Source: Tanypteryx hageni
Lineage: Eukaryota > Arthropoda > Insecta > Odonata > Petaluridae
NCBI GenBank assembly: GCA_028673005.1
Contig: CM054116.1
Coordinates: 82,906,572 to 82,970,571, forward strand
Direction: 5' to 3'
DNA length: 64,000 nt
Below the pieces are notes generated by a model that was not told the origin of the DNA, did not search any database, and worked only from the letters and a program-made list of their open reading frames with translations. The translations under genes were made by a program, and so were the position numbers. Below are positions 13,186-25,847 of this stretch, piece by piece (the first letter of the stretch is position 1; each line of letters starts with the position of its first letter).

Positions 13186-14523
13186 TGAATTTATGGGTCT
13201 GTCTCCTAACCCCACAAGCAATACCAAATTCGAGACGTTTCGTCTGTGCACACCTGTCCAAACCCAGCACCGGCACCAGTCAACGCACGTCGTGATACGC
13301 TCTCTCGCTTCCTTTGCTGGGATTCTGTGGAAAGTTCCCACCTCGAGGGCTTAAGTGCTCAGGCGGAGGGGATTTGGTCTGGAGGCATGTCTACGCGACA
13401 CGAGCAAACACGTAAATTCACACAACCACCGGCAAAATCACCTCATCCTGGGTAATCAAAACCGTGTGTGCATAATGAGTCGAGATGTCTCATGATGAGG
13501 AATAAATGCTAAAAAAAAGATCAAAAGTTTAGCATTTCGTTGTTTGAGATGTCGAAATACTTGCTTATCTTGCTTTAATATCAAAAGACAGAATTTTTTC
13601 TTAAACAGATCGTAATTTAGTCGACGTGGGACAAATAGAAAATTATCTAAAAATCCTTACGTCCGTAGGAGTTTAAATTCCTCATAGCAATTCAGGGCAT
13701 CAAATTTAATTTAACAAAGTATAATTAAATTCAAAAATTAGTCAAACTGCAATCTGACTCATGTATATAATGATTTTCCGGTCAATTGGGCAAACAAGAG
13801 AGTATTTTAAGGATGCTTTTCTCTCTGGTAACGTATTCCTTCAGATATCAAGGAAAAAGGTTAAAAATATGGAACTGTAGTAAAAGAGGGGGTAAATACA
13901 ACTAATTGGACCTATAAAAACAATATAACCTGACCTTAAATTTGGAAGTATCTCAAAAGAAAAAGTTTAGGACTACAATTTTTGCATTTTATGTCTACAT
14001 TCATGATAGGTTACTCTTAATTTCCTATGATACTTCAAATGACTTACCAACAAAGTGTTTCATTTGAGATAAAATGCATTATTTCACAGTTTACCAGAAA
14101 TCAGTCGCTATCTCATTAGCACGTCAACAGGATTAAATGTGAGGGATTGGGAGAGTTGCCTTCGACCGCTATAATAATCAGCGCTTATTTCGGCTTAAAT
14201 TTTTATAAAAACATTATCTGATTTTTTGGCAGATTTTATCTAATTTCATCATAAGATCGAGCATATAAAAATAATTTCTGGCTTTACTTTAAAGTATAAA
14301 TGGTAGTGTTCATACAATCCTGTTAATCTTTTAGCAAGGTTTTTAAGGGGTATGGGGTATCACGTGTCACGAAAAACGATTGCACACTAAAGATAAAAAA
14401 ATCAAGAACGGGGAGTGTAAACTTTATAAACCTTCAAGCAACTATCCCTACCGACCTGCAAAATATTAAATTACGAATTTTATTCCACGTATGTTGACGC
14501 TCTACTTCATATTTAAGCTCGAA
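13186..14523. other. non-coding, nothing recognised
   Basis: The 13200-13460 part is somewhat GC-richer but has no supported exon. The rest is AT-rich. Confidence 0.45.
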
Positions 14524-14600
14524 TCTATAATAATAAAAGAAGCTGTCTGTGTGTGTGTCTGTGGCAGTTATAACTCTTTAGAAAATAAACGTAGGAGCTT
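14524..14600 (+). mobile_element. Helitron-like 5' terminus
   Basis: The sequence A|TCTATAATAATAAAAG, followed by a TCTGTGTGTGTGTCTG stretch, resembles the common 5' end of arthropod Helitrons: it starts with TC, is preceded by a host A, and is AT-rich before a TCTG/TGTG run. No matching hairpin plus CTRR 3' end was found downstream, so the element is either decayed or cut by later insertions. Confidence 0.45.
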
Positions 14601-14718
14601 CAAAATTTGGCAGCAGCTTCAGGTTGATCCTGAGAGTGTCAGTGTTAAAAATAATTTAAATCGGCCGTCTGGGGCCCGAGGGTCCTCATTGTTGGTCCAA
14701 ATATCGGTTTTAAAAAAA

Positions 14719-15929
14719 GATATCTCAGCAACCAATTGACCGATTTTGATGAATTCTCCACCAATGTCAATGTTTTGATGAGACACATTTTCGAGCCTAA
14801 AATGTATAAAGTCGGTCTACGGGGCCAAGGATCGTAATATAAGGACCAATCCAAATTTCCCGATTTCGAGGGGTCCCCATGGAACGGTCGGCCCAAATCT
14901 CGGCGATGTCCGTCCGCCCGTACGCATATATCAGGGAAGAACTGGCTGAACCAATTTCAACCAAATTTGGTAGATACATAGAATCTTCACATTAATACAT
15001 GACCAAAATGACATATTTGGACGGAGCAGGGGTGCCAAAATTGCAAAATAAAATTTTCGGTAGTTATGCTTTTGGAAGAAATTGGCCTAACCGATTTCAA
15101 CGAAATTTTGTATGAAGGAGTTGTGCAACATAAAAAACAAAATTAAGATTTTTAGGATAGATATAGAAAGCAGGGCTGCCACGATAAGAGTAATAAAAAT
15201 TTTCTTTACAAGTGTTTCTGTTGAACTGTCCGCATCAATATTAACCAAATTAAATATTTATTATGTACACATATATCTATATATAAAACCATAATAGCAT
15301 ATTTGGACCGGGTCAACTAAACAGGGGTGCCACAATTAAAAATTAAACTCTTTCAGTTAATATGGATTTGGAAGGAATTGGCTCAACGGCTGTTAACTAA
15401 ATTTTATATAGGTAGTATATGATTTTTACAAAATACCATAATGAAATAAAGATTCTTTAAAAGTGGAGCTTAAGAGCAGAGCTACCACAATTAAAGATAA
15501 AATAATATATCATTTACACGTATTTCTAGAGAGCTGTCTGCATGGATTTTAACCCATTATGGTATATCTAATTTTCATATAAATTAATAACCCAAATAGT
15601 ATATTTCAACCGGGTCGTCTAAACAGGACTTCCACAATATCAAGGTTAGAATTTTTCTGTAACTATGAATTTCGAAGGTATTGGCTGAACCGATTTCAAT
15701 AAGAAATTTCGTTTTTTAGGGCGGGTATAGAATGACAAAACGAAATGAACATGTTAAGAATGGATCTAAAAAGCAGAGCTACCACAATATTAGAAAAAAT
15801 AATTGTCTTATTTCAAAGCAAATTAATATTCGATTATACTATGACGAATTTAACGAAAAGCATTCTGTTTGAAGATATCCCAGCAACCAATTCACCGATT
15901 TTGATGAATCCTCCACCAATATCAATGTT
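14719..15929. repeat. 56-bp direct repeat flanking a tandem array
   Basis: A 56-base block (14719-14774), beginning GATATCTCAGCAACCAATT and ending ATGTT, recurs at 15874-15929 with 52 of 56 matches. The 1.1 kb between is mostly the ~300-bp array. The whole probably belongs to one repetitive, Helitron-like element. Confidence 0.75.
14995..15800. repeat. ~300-bp tandem array, about three diverged units
   Basis: Each unit runs from an ATATTT(G/C)(A/G)ACCGGGTC-like start, through CAGGGGTGCCACAAT-like and GGAAG(G/A)AATTGGCT(G/C)AACC-like blocks, to a GCAG(A/G)GCT(A/G)CCAC block. The unit starts fall near 15003, 15294 and 15595. The units differ by substitutions and small indels. Not coding. Confidence 0.75.
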
Positions 15930-16265
15930 GAACCAAGCAAGAAATGTAGAGACTTAAAACTTGGTATACATACTAAAGAGAAGTTGAGGATATGCACCTC
16001 GGTGTCAGAACTTGGATTTCTTGGGGGGAAGGAGGTATCAAATTTGAGTCTATAATTAATTTGTTCATACCAATTAAAGGGGAATATTGGTCACTTACCT
16101 TGAGAGTACCTTGAGTGTGGATGAAAATATTACCGAGTGATATGTGCATTACGCTAGTAATGAATAAAATAATATGATCCATTTCTTTTTTGCTAATAAG
16201 TTGATATGTTTTAGTAATTAAATGTATATATTTAACTTCAATGCATAAGAAATCATGTGCAGGAA

Positions 16266-16428
16266 CAGCGCCGTAACTAGCTATTTTAGCGCCCGGGGCA
16301 AACTACTAAATATGTATGTGATCCACCATTCTTCAAAAAATTATTTTCTCTAGTTTATTTAGTTAATAATTGGATTTTTGCACCCTTTACTTAGTTGCGC
16401 CCTGGGCCTCGCCGTAGTTACGCTACTG
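16266..16428. mobile_element. short hAT-type MITE
   Basis: A 163-base element. Its ends are CAGCGCCGTAACTA and, inverted, CAGTAGCGTAACTA (11 of 14), and both carry a GCGCCC(G/T)GGGC sub-terminal block. The flanking octamers TGCAGGAA and TTCAGGAC match at 6 of 8, as expected for an aged 8-bp hAT target duplication. The ends begin with CAG as in many hAT elements. It has no coding capacity. Confidence 0.7.
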
Positions 16429-17375
16429 TTCAGGACATATATTAGTCATTAACCCATTCACTATAAATCTCTCCATAACACATCCAACTAACTCAAGTTT
16501 GGAATACCTGAAATTTACATTAAAATCACCCATTAAATCCATTTAGATATATTTACGAGGAAAAAACTACGATGAAATTCACACATTGATATCTTAGACA
16601 CTATTTTTTTAAACCGTCAAAAATACGTGAGTTAACGCTCACTTGATGACCGAGGGAAGAATATTAACATTTCACTACGCATTGAGCTTCCTAAGATTTC
16701 CATCCGAGTGAAGTAAGAAAACCCCCGAGGAGCAGAGACAGCATTCTGAAGTCATGGCCTCATTGCGGTCCTTCACTCGTTCAAACAGAGCTCATTATCC
16801 GGTAATGAGTATTTGATAACGCCTTAGGCGAAGTATCTCCGTTTCCATGGGCATTTCAACCACTCAAGGTACCGCAAATGCAAATGCAATTCAGGAATTC
16901 CACATGTCGCTGGAATTCAAACATCCTTCGTAATCAGAAGATCACCAATTCGACCAAAATCAGCAGTCTGGGGAAATGGCGGGTTATGATCGTGACGTCA
17001 AGGATTCAAATGCCGCCATAAGGTTCGAAGGTAAATCATCATTTTATATAAGCCTCAGAAACCTAATTACATTCATGCCGCAAAAGTTTTGTGGTTAATG
17101 TAGAATAATTTAAATGTAAGAGAATTAAAATTAATTTATATTTCTTCTGTAGATTTTTTCAATGATTATTTTTTAACTAGCTCCTAAACAACCATTATTG
17201 GTCCTTTACAATGACCTTTTAATAACGATTGCAAAGACGACATACAACCTTTCCCTCGTTAGGTTCCGAACTTGTGACCCATATATTGCATTCATCTGAG
17301 CTTATTTTAATTGAGTCGATTTCATTGCATAAAGCCGTAACACAAATTTCGAATTATCTCTTGTGTCTCCAATAA
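16429..17375. other. non-coding; possible factor-binding motifs
   Basis: No gene. It contains an inverted CTCATTA-TCCGG-TAATGAG motif (16791-16809), with homeodomain-like TAAT cores, and a perfect POU-type octamer ATGCAAAT at 16878-16885. Such motifs occur by chance, so regulatory function is only a possibility. Confidence 0.25.
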
Positions 17376-17472
17376 CCACGACAAGGTTATGAGTCTACTT
17401 TCGGTGAATTTTCAATGAAAACGGCTGCATTGTAGCCGAAACTGTAGAATAATCTTCATAATCTTGTTGTGG
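17376..17472 (+). repeat. structured hairpin, possible degenerate hammerhead-like or Penelope-type repeat end
   Basis: The outer arms CCACGACAAGGTTATGA (17376-17392) and TCATAATCTTGTTGTGG (17456-17472) pair at 15 of 17. Inside is a small stem, CGGCT/AGCCG (17422-17438), preceded by CAATGAAAA and followed by AAAC. The small stem between an ATGA-like and a GAAAC-like segment recalls the hammerhead core found in Penelope-like and other retroelements. The CUGAUGA box is not intact, so this is a weak structural resemblance only. Confidence 0.35.
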
Positions 17473-20400
17473 CTATGGGCGATACCAGAGTGATAAGAGC
17501 TTTTATCAATTATTTTTATATTTAAGTGTTAATTTCCGAATTTATACCCATATGGACGTATAAAGACAAATACAATTAGTTAAAAGCTGAATACTGAGGC
17601 TAGTTTCGCGTAACAACTTAGGTCACAGATCAAAACGACAATTTCCGTTGAATAGAGGTAAAAGGGAGGAATTCTTTCTTGCTCAAAACCTCTCCTCGTC
17701 CCTCTTCTCTTTAGGCTAAACAATAAATAAAAACCCCAACACGGCAACCTTAGCCTCATTCTTGGAATACATGTCCTGAAGTGAGGAATTTAAATTTCGC
17801 ATCACGTGCCTCTCTTCTAGTTTTCATCGGTAAAATAGGTAGCAAATTCTTTCTTTGTGGTGAAGACATTTTCAAAGAATTAAGGCAAATGGGAGGTTTT
17901 AGAGACCATTAAAGACGAAAGACCAGCTATCTAGTCGCATGCTCGCGAAGGCTCATTCCGCATTAATTTGCAGAATTTCAGAAAGCCGACGCGAAATTCT
18001 TTTGGAGAATGTTGAAACGGGACGTATGTATGTTTGCGCTGTATGCGCGTTTTCTGGTTAATCAGCCCCTTGGACTATTATAGCCACAGCCCCTTCCACA
18101 CCAGACACACGTAGAAGTAAGGAGGGAAACCCGGTGCGGGCGTTGATCTACTCTCTACTAAGATCACGAAGGGGTAAACTGTTTAACGTCCCTCCCGAAG
18201 AACGGAGAGCTGACTTGCGCATTCTCCTCAAACCACACAAGTAGGGGATGGGGTGATCTCTTGTTGAAAAATCCGACCTCCGCCGTAGTAGAACCTGGGA
18301 ATGCTGCGTGGAAGGCCAACTTAACCACCGTAATCCCCGAAACCGTTTTCTTCCACGTTGAGATTCATGCTTTGGTGTCATGGCGGGACAAGTGCTTAAA
18401 CGACTCCCGCGACTCTGTGCAAATTTGATGTGTGACAACGTCTTCTCATTTGTTATACATTCACTCATATAGGAATAAAGTCCTTCACATAGGAGTGCTC
18501 GTTAGCTTATTTATTGAAACGCCATCCCATTATTCAAGTTTTTGAATTTGTCTTATAATAAACCAACAGGGAAACTGATTGTTAATGTAAGAACTGTTCG
18601 ATCGGATCAAAATATAGCATTCAAAACAGAATCATTAACATCCTCCTGCTTTATCAGAGGTCATCAATTCCATTAATGGCCTTCAGAAATTACTCATCAA
18701 ATAAGTACTTGGGCAACCCTTCACTTTTATAATCTAAATAAAAATGCGAGATTAATTTTCCACTTTCGATATTTGCTTCAAGGTTTCAATGAGCTAATAA
18801 CTTTCACCAATCCTTTCATAAAGCAAACTCTGCATAAAATATTCAAGCGAGGTTGGAAAATCTAGTAAAGCAAAGATTTAAAACAGTCAGAAAACAAATA
18901 CTATATAACATTTTAATGCTTAAGATCTCAGGTTCAACATCCAGGCGACGAAAAGCTAAGGGAGTATTTTTTAGGAAACGAGAGAAGGGGTGTCGCGTCC
19001 AATCCATTTGTCTCCTATCTCCTATTGAACGATGCCATTCGCTCTCAGATTCAAGAGCACAGGGAGAGAGGAAAAAATCGAGAAAAGCCATGAAAAAGAA
19101 ACCAAAGGATCTGATTGAAAGATTGAAAGGGAGCGGAATACGTGAGACATAGCACGTTCCACGTATTTACTTTCCATGCGGTTTGAGAGAGATAAATAAC
19201 GCTCGGGAAAGTGGAGGAGAAATATTTGTCCTCTTTCGAAAAACATTATATACATACGAACTGTGTGAAAATCATTTTCAATGAGGGAGAAGGGAAGAAG
19301 AAAGGAAATAGCTAGCAATCTCGGTATTTTATAATTAGAATACTCAAGAGATTTAAGGACAAAAAGAAACTTTACAATGATCATATATACCTCCCACATT
19401 ATTTTTTTTATAATGGGGTTGATGGAAGCCGATTTCCCTCTAATTTTACTTTCGAAAATCCATCTCAAATTGTTTCAACTCCCTACAACCTTATCAGCGG
19501 TTGAAAATACTGAGAAACAGTTGTAGACGAGGAGTATATAGAGAAAAGAAAATGTTAAACTTTTTTCTCTTACATCGATATAAAATATGATGCTGCCATA
19601 TGGGACAAATTTTTTGATGATTATCAGATCATCATTAAAACGAAATTATATGCCTTTTATGCTTCATTCGTGGCATAAAAGTCGAATACATAAAACTGTG
19701 CAACGGTACAAAAATGCATGACAGTAAAATACATGAGCAACAGAAAATCCAATGAAATGGAACGTCCTTCGTGAAAGGTCGATATGTTAGGAATGTAAGT
19801 ATCACAAGTCTAACAGATGAGCTTGGATTGGAGACTGAAAAAAGCGTGAAGAATCTAGTCGTCAACTTTTGCAGAGATATGGAACAAAATAATTTGAAAA
19901 TGAATAATCAGCCGCGATTAGGAGCCCATCGTACGTAAGAAGCCACGGCCACACGGACAAGATATAAGAAATCAATTGTAGAACATATAAGTGAACCTTT
20001 TTTCTTAGAACAATACGGGAGCATAGCAGGAAACTAAAATGATAGGTTTGTGATATTCTCCTCCTGTCGCACACCAATTACGGTGGCTTGCTGGATATTA
20101 TTCAGAATATTTATGGCGAAGCCATGATAAATCGATTTTTATTGGCTAGCCTCGTCAGGCAATAACCAGATAAAATATGAATAATGATTACAGGGCCACT
20201 TTTCCTCAAGGTAAAACTACGTTAGTTAAATAAAAAATATTTAAAGGTTTCAGATAAACGTTTTCCCGGGAGTTCACATTCCCAGTCCCCCTTTTCTACG
20301 AACGAAAAACAATGGAAGTGTTATAACGCTCGTTTCAATTTCGCCAAACTCGAGAGACATCGCGCCAGAATGCGGTGGAGTCAAAATCCTCGTCTTCTTT

Positions 20401-23400
20401 TGCTCATCGTTTCATGGCTCATACAACGATGGCAAAATAAACCTATTTGACGTCCTTAGTCGTAAATCGCAGGGATAGAAAAAAACTATTCTGCGCGGGA
20501 ATTATTTTCAACATTCGGGAAAACGCCATTATCTCTCCCTACTCTCGCATCTTTTTCACGTTGGCACACTTCGTTATCTTCCGCGATGATTGCGCCCGGG
20601 AATGAGTCAAAACGAAAAAAATCCCGAGATAAGAGAAATGCAAAGCTTCTGACATTTTTTTGGCAAGTTCCGTACGATGCGGAATCTAATTTTTCCCGCT
20701 AATACTTCACAGAGAAAAGGCTAAGCGATGAGAGATTATAGATAAAGCTGTTTTAACGGCAGAGGAGGTCAAGGTTGTCGTGACGCACCTCCATATCAAA
20801 GGGATGACATTTTTCGTCCTCTTTCGCCGCCCGAAACAAAAAAACACACCGGGGATTATGAAGTTATGTTTTTGTCACCTTTTAAATCATTTAGAGCGAA
20901 TCTTCTATCGCTTAAAAACGCCGCTATGTCGGAAGAATTACAACGGTCGTCAAAAATTTTATCGAGATTTTCCTTCCGTTTAACGCATACTTTAGAAAAG
21001 CGTAAAATACATCACCGTTGGACAATCTGAGAGGATTGAGTGGATCAAGTGCAATTCAATTACATTTCCACGTTAAATCTTCTCGTGAATAGAATTCAGC
21101 GATGAATTTTTCAACACATGGATAGGATATAAAGGGATAAATCTCTAAGGATAATCCGACAAACGCTTTAAATTCTATGATAATCGAATCCTTTTCCAAT
21201 CGCGGATAATCGCTGGTGAATATCATCTATGCTAAGCAATTAGATCATTATATTTTTATTCGAATAGCCATACCAAAATTTTGGCATCGAATATGCGTGG
21301 ATAAAGAGGTTTGAGCACATCAAAAAATGTACTCTCGATCGACAAGACTTGTTGAATTTTTTTAACCATGCTACATAGTCATGCTCCCGCCCATGAAATG
21401 GGGAAAAGGAGTTATCCCAACTGCAACGCAGCGGCCAATACTAGAGAGAGAATCCACGACGAAACCGTCGAAATGGGGGCTTCTGAATCATTTCCTTTTT
21501 TCCCAGCGCGGAAAAATAAAACGCGAAATCGCCGGAATATTCTATCCCGCTGTATCTAAACGGAACACGGTTCAACCATTTGACAGAACACTCGTTTTAA
21601 ATTATCAAATAAGCCGTTTAAAAATAACGTCGTCTTTGCTAAAAAAAAATAACGCTTCGCGAGTCGCCAAGTTGCGCGCATTTTTCCGATTTTGAAAGAG
21701 AAATAATGCCTTAGCTATAGGTAAAAAAATATCGCTCAACGTAGGAGGTTCTTGTGGAGCGTTTGAATAAATTCCTAATAATGACTCGCCTCCATGATCG
21801 CGATTCGAAATGGCAGCCGAATCATCCGCGACGCGTGGGAAGATAAAACGATCGTCGGGGGTCACGTCTCGCAGTAATGTAGTTTCTTTTGCTGCGCGGA
21901 TCTAAAGGAGAAAAAATGAGTTACTCTCGAATAAGTTCATTCGCTTTAATTTAACAGATGTCTGATATCAACCCCAAATTTTATAGACAAATTACGCATC
22001 TCCAATGTCCATAAAAGACGTTTGTCATAAGCACCTGCGCAAATCGGCTACAAAGAAGCCGTCGCCGGTGATGATTCAAGGCGGATTCTAAACATTATGT
22101 CAGCGATCTCAATGATTATCTTACGAATAATGTTACTGACGACACCCTCAAATTATACAATCGTCCTATACCAAGACAGGATTTTAAACTGTGGTCTTAA
22201 AATTCGGTGATATCTGTGATAAATATTCCGTTTTCAAGAGTGAAGATGACGTTGATTATTATACTTGTGGAATTAATAAGCCTTTTCGTGTAATCGTTGA
22301 TATACCTGCGGCTGCATACCTACTGGTGCAAGAATTAATGACACATTCCTTCTTGAATATTTAACAAAAAAATAATGCAAATATAACATACAGCTATCAT
22401 GAGGAAACGGTATTATTAATGATTACTATGACATCATAATTAAATTATTTTATACAGTGAATAAACAGAAGTAAAAAATATTTCAGCGCTCTTTTGTGAA
22501 GCACCTAGGCACCGAGTAGGTCGAGTAAAAGTTACTACTTCACAATGATCTCTTATATGGCATTTTCTATTCATTTATTTCAAGGCAGAATTATTCTTCT
22601 ATGTTTCATTTACTCTTGCTGTCTTTACTCTTGCCTTAAAGTTTAAAGCATATAAAATTAGTATCCACATTTTTCGTAGTATTTTACTTGTCTCTCCTGA
22701 TAAGAGACGTTACACTAGGGTTTAATTAGGGTTTCTCATCGTCCGGTTATTCCACATCAAACAATAGTGAAGACGAAATTCGACGCTAAAAATAGTATAC
22801 GCAATTAATTCAGATAAAAGTTTCCTAAAACGTTAAACAGATTGTATGTCCTTGTAATTACCTTAAAATTATATTTCCATAGACCGATTAAAGTAATTTA
22901 TTTAAATTGGATCCGAGTTAATACCATAAGAAAACAAACTAATCCAAATTAATTAATCCCTCAAAAAATAAGCTTAAGAAGATGAAAATACGACAGAATC
23001 AATAATCCCGCCCGTGATAGCGCAAATCGCTAGGGGATTCATGTTTGAATTTAAAGATTAAAAATATAAAATGCTAAGTTTGTAAGACGCACATCCAGCC
23101 TCATCCAGATTTCGCTTAATAGGAATTTCAACGATAATAAACTCGTATGTAATAACATTACTTCCTAACCGGCAGATTATAAATCAAAGACTGCTGGTTG
23201 CCATAAGTAGATTAACATACATTCGGCCGAACAAATTAATTGACATATTTTATCAAATCCAATAATTGTCAAGAAGAAATTTAATTTAATCTATTTTCAA
23301 GTTGTTAGAGTACATAATATATCAACAAAGCAATATTTTTCGCTAAAATCTTAGGATGCCAAAAGCCATAAAATTAATTCTCAATTCCATATCTCCAGTC

Positions 23401-25358
23401 TAATTCTTACTGACAGCGTTCATCTGGAATTTTTAAGCGCGCGCACATGCAAAGACATCTCGAGCGAAATTAATATAAATGTAGATAGCACTACGGTAGG
23501 AATATTAATATAAATCGCAGAGGGCAGTTAAAAGAAAGATTACTCCTTTAATACAACCTCGCAGAGGATTATCATCAACTCAGTAACCACTTGCAGCATC
23601 ATCATCATTTCGCATATTCTGAATTTCACGAATATCTATGAAAAGGTTTGATGTGGCATTAAAGAACCATTGCCATGAAATTTTTATCGCAAAAACGAAA
23701 AATAATTCCAGCAACGCTTCGCATGACAAATTATTTGGGATTCGAGAAAGAATATTTGAATATTTACTGCTCAAGGAAAACGCTCAAAATTTACGAGTTC
23801 CATGAATATCACATCAAGATGAGATAAACTGTAAAAAAGCTAATATCATCCATAAAGTATGAAATAACTCCACTTTTGATGCATGTTTATATGTATTATA
23901 AAAACAAATAATTTTCAACGCACGGTCATAATTAAATACAAATATATTTTCTGAGTTAATACGCCATTTGCAGGTATCACGGAGGAGATTTAAATTGAAT
24001 GTTGCAAGTTGGACTTAAAATGCAAGACATGAAGAAGCTGCTAGGTGTAAGAAATTATAAATTGTGATGGAATGGAAGGGCAAATATTCCAACAAGTAGC
24101 ATTAAAAATATTTCATTTCTAAATATTCATTCTATAGTTGACCGAGGCAAAATTTTCAGAACTCTTAATATATATTAGAATTCGGGAATTCATTTTTATG
24201 AGATTTCAATCGTAGATGTAAGATTGTTGCCTCAAATTTTGAAATGTTACTGACAGAAACAATTCAGATAACCAATAATAACAAGCAGTGCCAAATCCAC
24301 TTGTCATAGAACCTTAAAGCCATTTCATAACTACGTAATATATCGACAACCGTGAAATAATTCGTTTAGAAATAAATTGCTCCCGGAATTGCAATGGAGA
24401 CTTCAAATATCTTCATATAAAAATGAAAACTTAGTAACTCTCACAAAAAATAATGTCGCATCATTCCATCGATGATGTTTCAATCGGGTCCAGTGAATTT
24501 AAAACACCTCAAAAAGTCCCAAAGAGAAACTATAGTAAAATTCTTAATCGTTTGAGAAACCAAAACTGAAGTACGTATTACACAACTTTTAATCCGGATT
24601 CAACTCTTACTTTCTTATTTTACGAATCGCTTCTATCATCTAAATGATTCAATCACTCAGGAACAAAAACCTTCTTTCTTCCCCTTTAATTGAATGCATT
24701 CTCGATACAGGCGCGTATTTAATGACATCACAGTTTTAGAGATCACTGAGGCGACAACAAGAGTAATTTTAAAATAGAAAACGAAATAAAAATTTTCAAG
24801 TTCCTTATATTCTAGCTTTAAAGACTCGGACTTGGGAAAAACGCCTTAAATTTTTCCACCCAACCGTCAATAAACTGTAAACGGGCATTTTCTTTATTGT
24901 TGTGACGCAGTGAAAAGACAAAAAAAAACATTTTTTAAAGCCTAAAACATCTAACATATTTAGCAGATACAATTCCTGCTTGGTTATAAATACCCTATTA
25001 ATACGAAGCTTTAAAACCTGGATCGTACGAAGTAAAAATAAACACACCTCTTCTGCGCATAAAAGACGGGTATTACTTATTGAAATTCCCAGATTCAAAC
25101 TTAAAAAAGTTCAAATAATTGTATATAACGCAAGATTTGCAACAACTCGAAATAGTAATTTTACCATATTGCGCCTATCCATTTCAACAAAAAATAAACG
25201 TTTCATACCCGAGTTTGTAAAAATTATTCCTTTGGTCACCCCTTCAAAGCTTCGAATTACGATGGCTCGAATATGAAATTATTTTCGAGTCGAAGAAGAT
25301 ATAGCGTTATCATCAAATTACGACCACATTCAAAATTCAACTCTCTCCGATCGCTCAC
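17473..25358. other. non-coding, probably intron 1 of the minus-strand gene
   Basis: Mostly AT-rich with no supported exon. About 18080-18440 is GC-richer and has a basic minus-strand frame of about 100 codons that I do not recognise. A CpG-richer patch lies at about 20300-20980 and 21380-21900, also without a clear product. The intron reading follows from the splice donor at 25358 and is inference. Confidence 0.4.
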
Positions 25359-25847
25359 CGGTATCCTGGAGTAGGAAGTCAGCCAGACCCACGGGTTGTT
25401 GGCCAACTCTCCCTTCGGCCTCGCCCTGTCCTTCTCCTCCAGCTCCGACTTCAACTTCGGATGGAAGAATTCCACCGTGGAATCCTGCGACGACGGAACC
25501 GCGTTGCTGTCCTCGGGAAGCGAACGTCGCGACCTCTTCACGAACCCGTCGCTTCCTCCTCCGACTGATTCATCCTCCCCATCTCCGGAGACCTCCTCCG
25601 GTGGCTGTCGCGCCGGCGGAACTTCCTCTTCATCCGCCGCCGCTGCCGCCACCCACCTTCTCTGCAAACACTCTTCCTCGACGCGGGAAACGTAATAATA
25701 CAGGGACAGCGAAAGCGCCACTTCCGCCAAGAATATGACGGCGACGGCCACGTAAAGCACCCTCAAGTGCGGGAACGGGAGTCTCTTCTCTTTCATCGTC
25801 TTCCCGTTTTCCGCGGAGGCGGAGAATTTGTTCATATCCTCCGCCAT
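25359..25847 (-). CDS. first coding exon of a type II single-pass membrane protein (partial; possibly gliomedin/colmedin-like)
   Basis: Encodes 163 residues in phase 0. The start chosen is the first in-frame ATG (25847-25845), with G at -3 and +4; the frame is closed upstream by a TGA, and a farther TTG is not a credible start. Residues 1-29 are hydrophilic with KEKR just before the membrane segment. Residues 30-53 are hydrophobic (VAVAVIFLAEVALSLSL core), so the N-terminus should be cytosolic. An acidic, Pro/Gly/Ser-rich linker follows, with RSRR|S at 105-109, a furin-type site. The exon ends NPWVWLTSYSRIP and is cut by CCG|GTGAGC, a good donor at 25358. The layout (type II anchor, furin site, then a conserved block at the exon edge) recalls the N-terminus of collagen/olfactomedin proteins such as gliomedin or colmedin, but no collagen or olfactomedin sequence is visible here. 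Another type II ligand or collagen is possible. No downstream exon was found in the window. Its CpG-rich codons contrast with the AT-rich surroundings. Confidence 0.7.

Noticed and set aside
18148..18468. Basic minus-strand open frame in a GC-richer patch
   Set aside because: Felt like repeat-derived sequence but I could not name a family or find a second copy or terminus in the window.
22990..23070. tRNA-like B-box impression
   Set aside because: No paired acceptor stem or anticodon arm could be drawn; no tRNA found in the window.
25396..25695. Plus-strand open frame opposite the exon
   Set aside because: Shadow of the minus-strand coding exon caused by its GC-rich codons.
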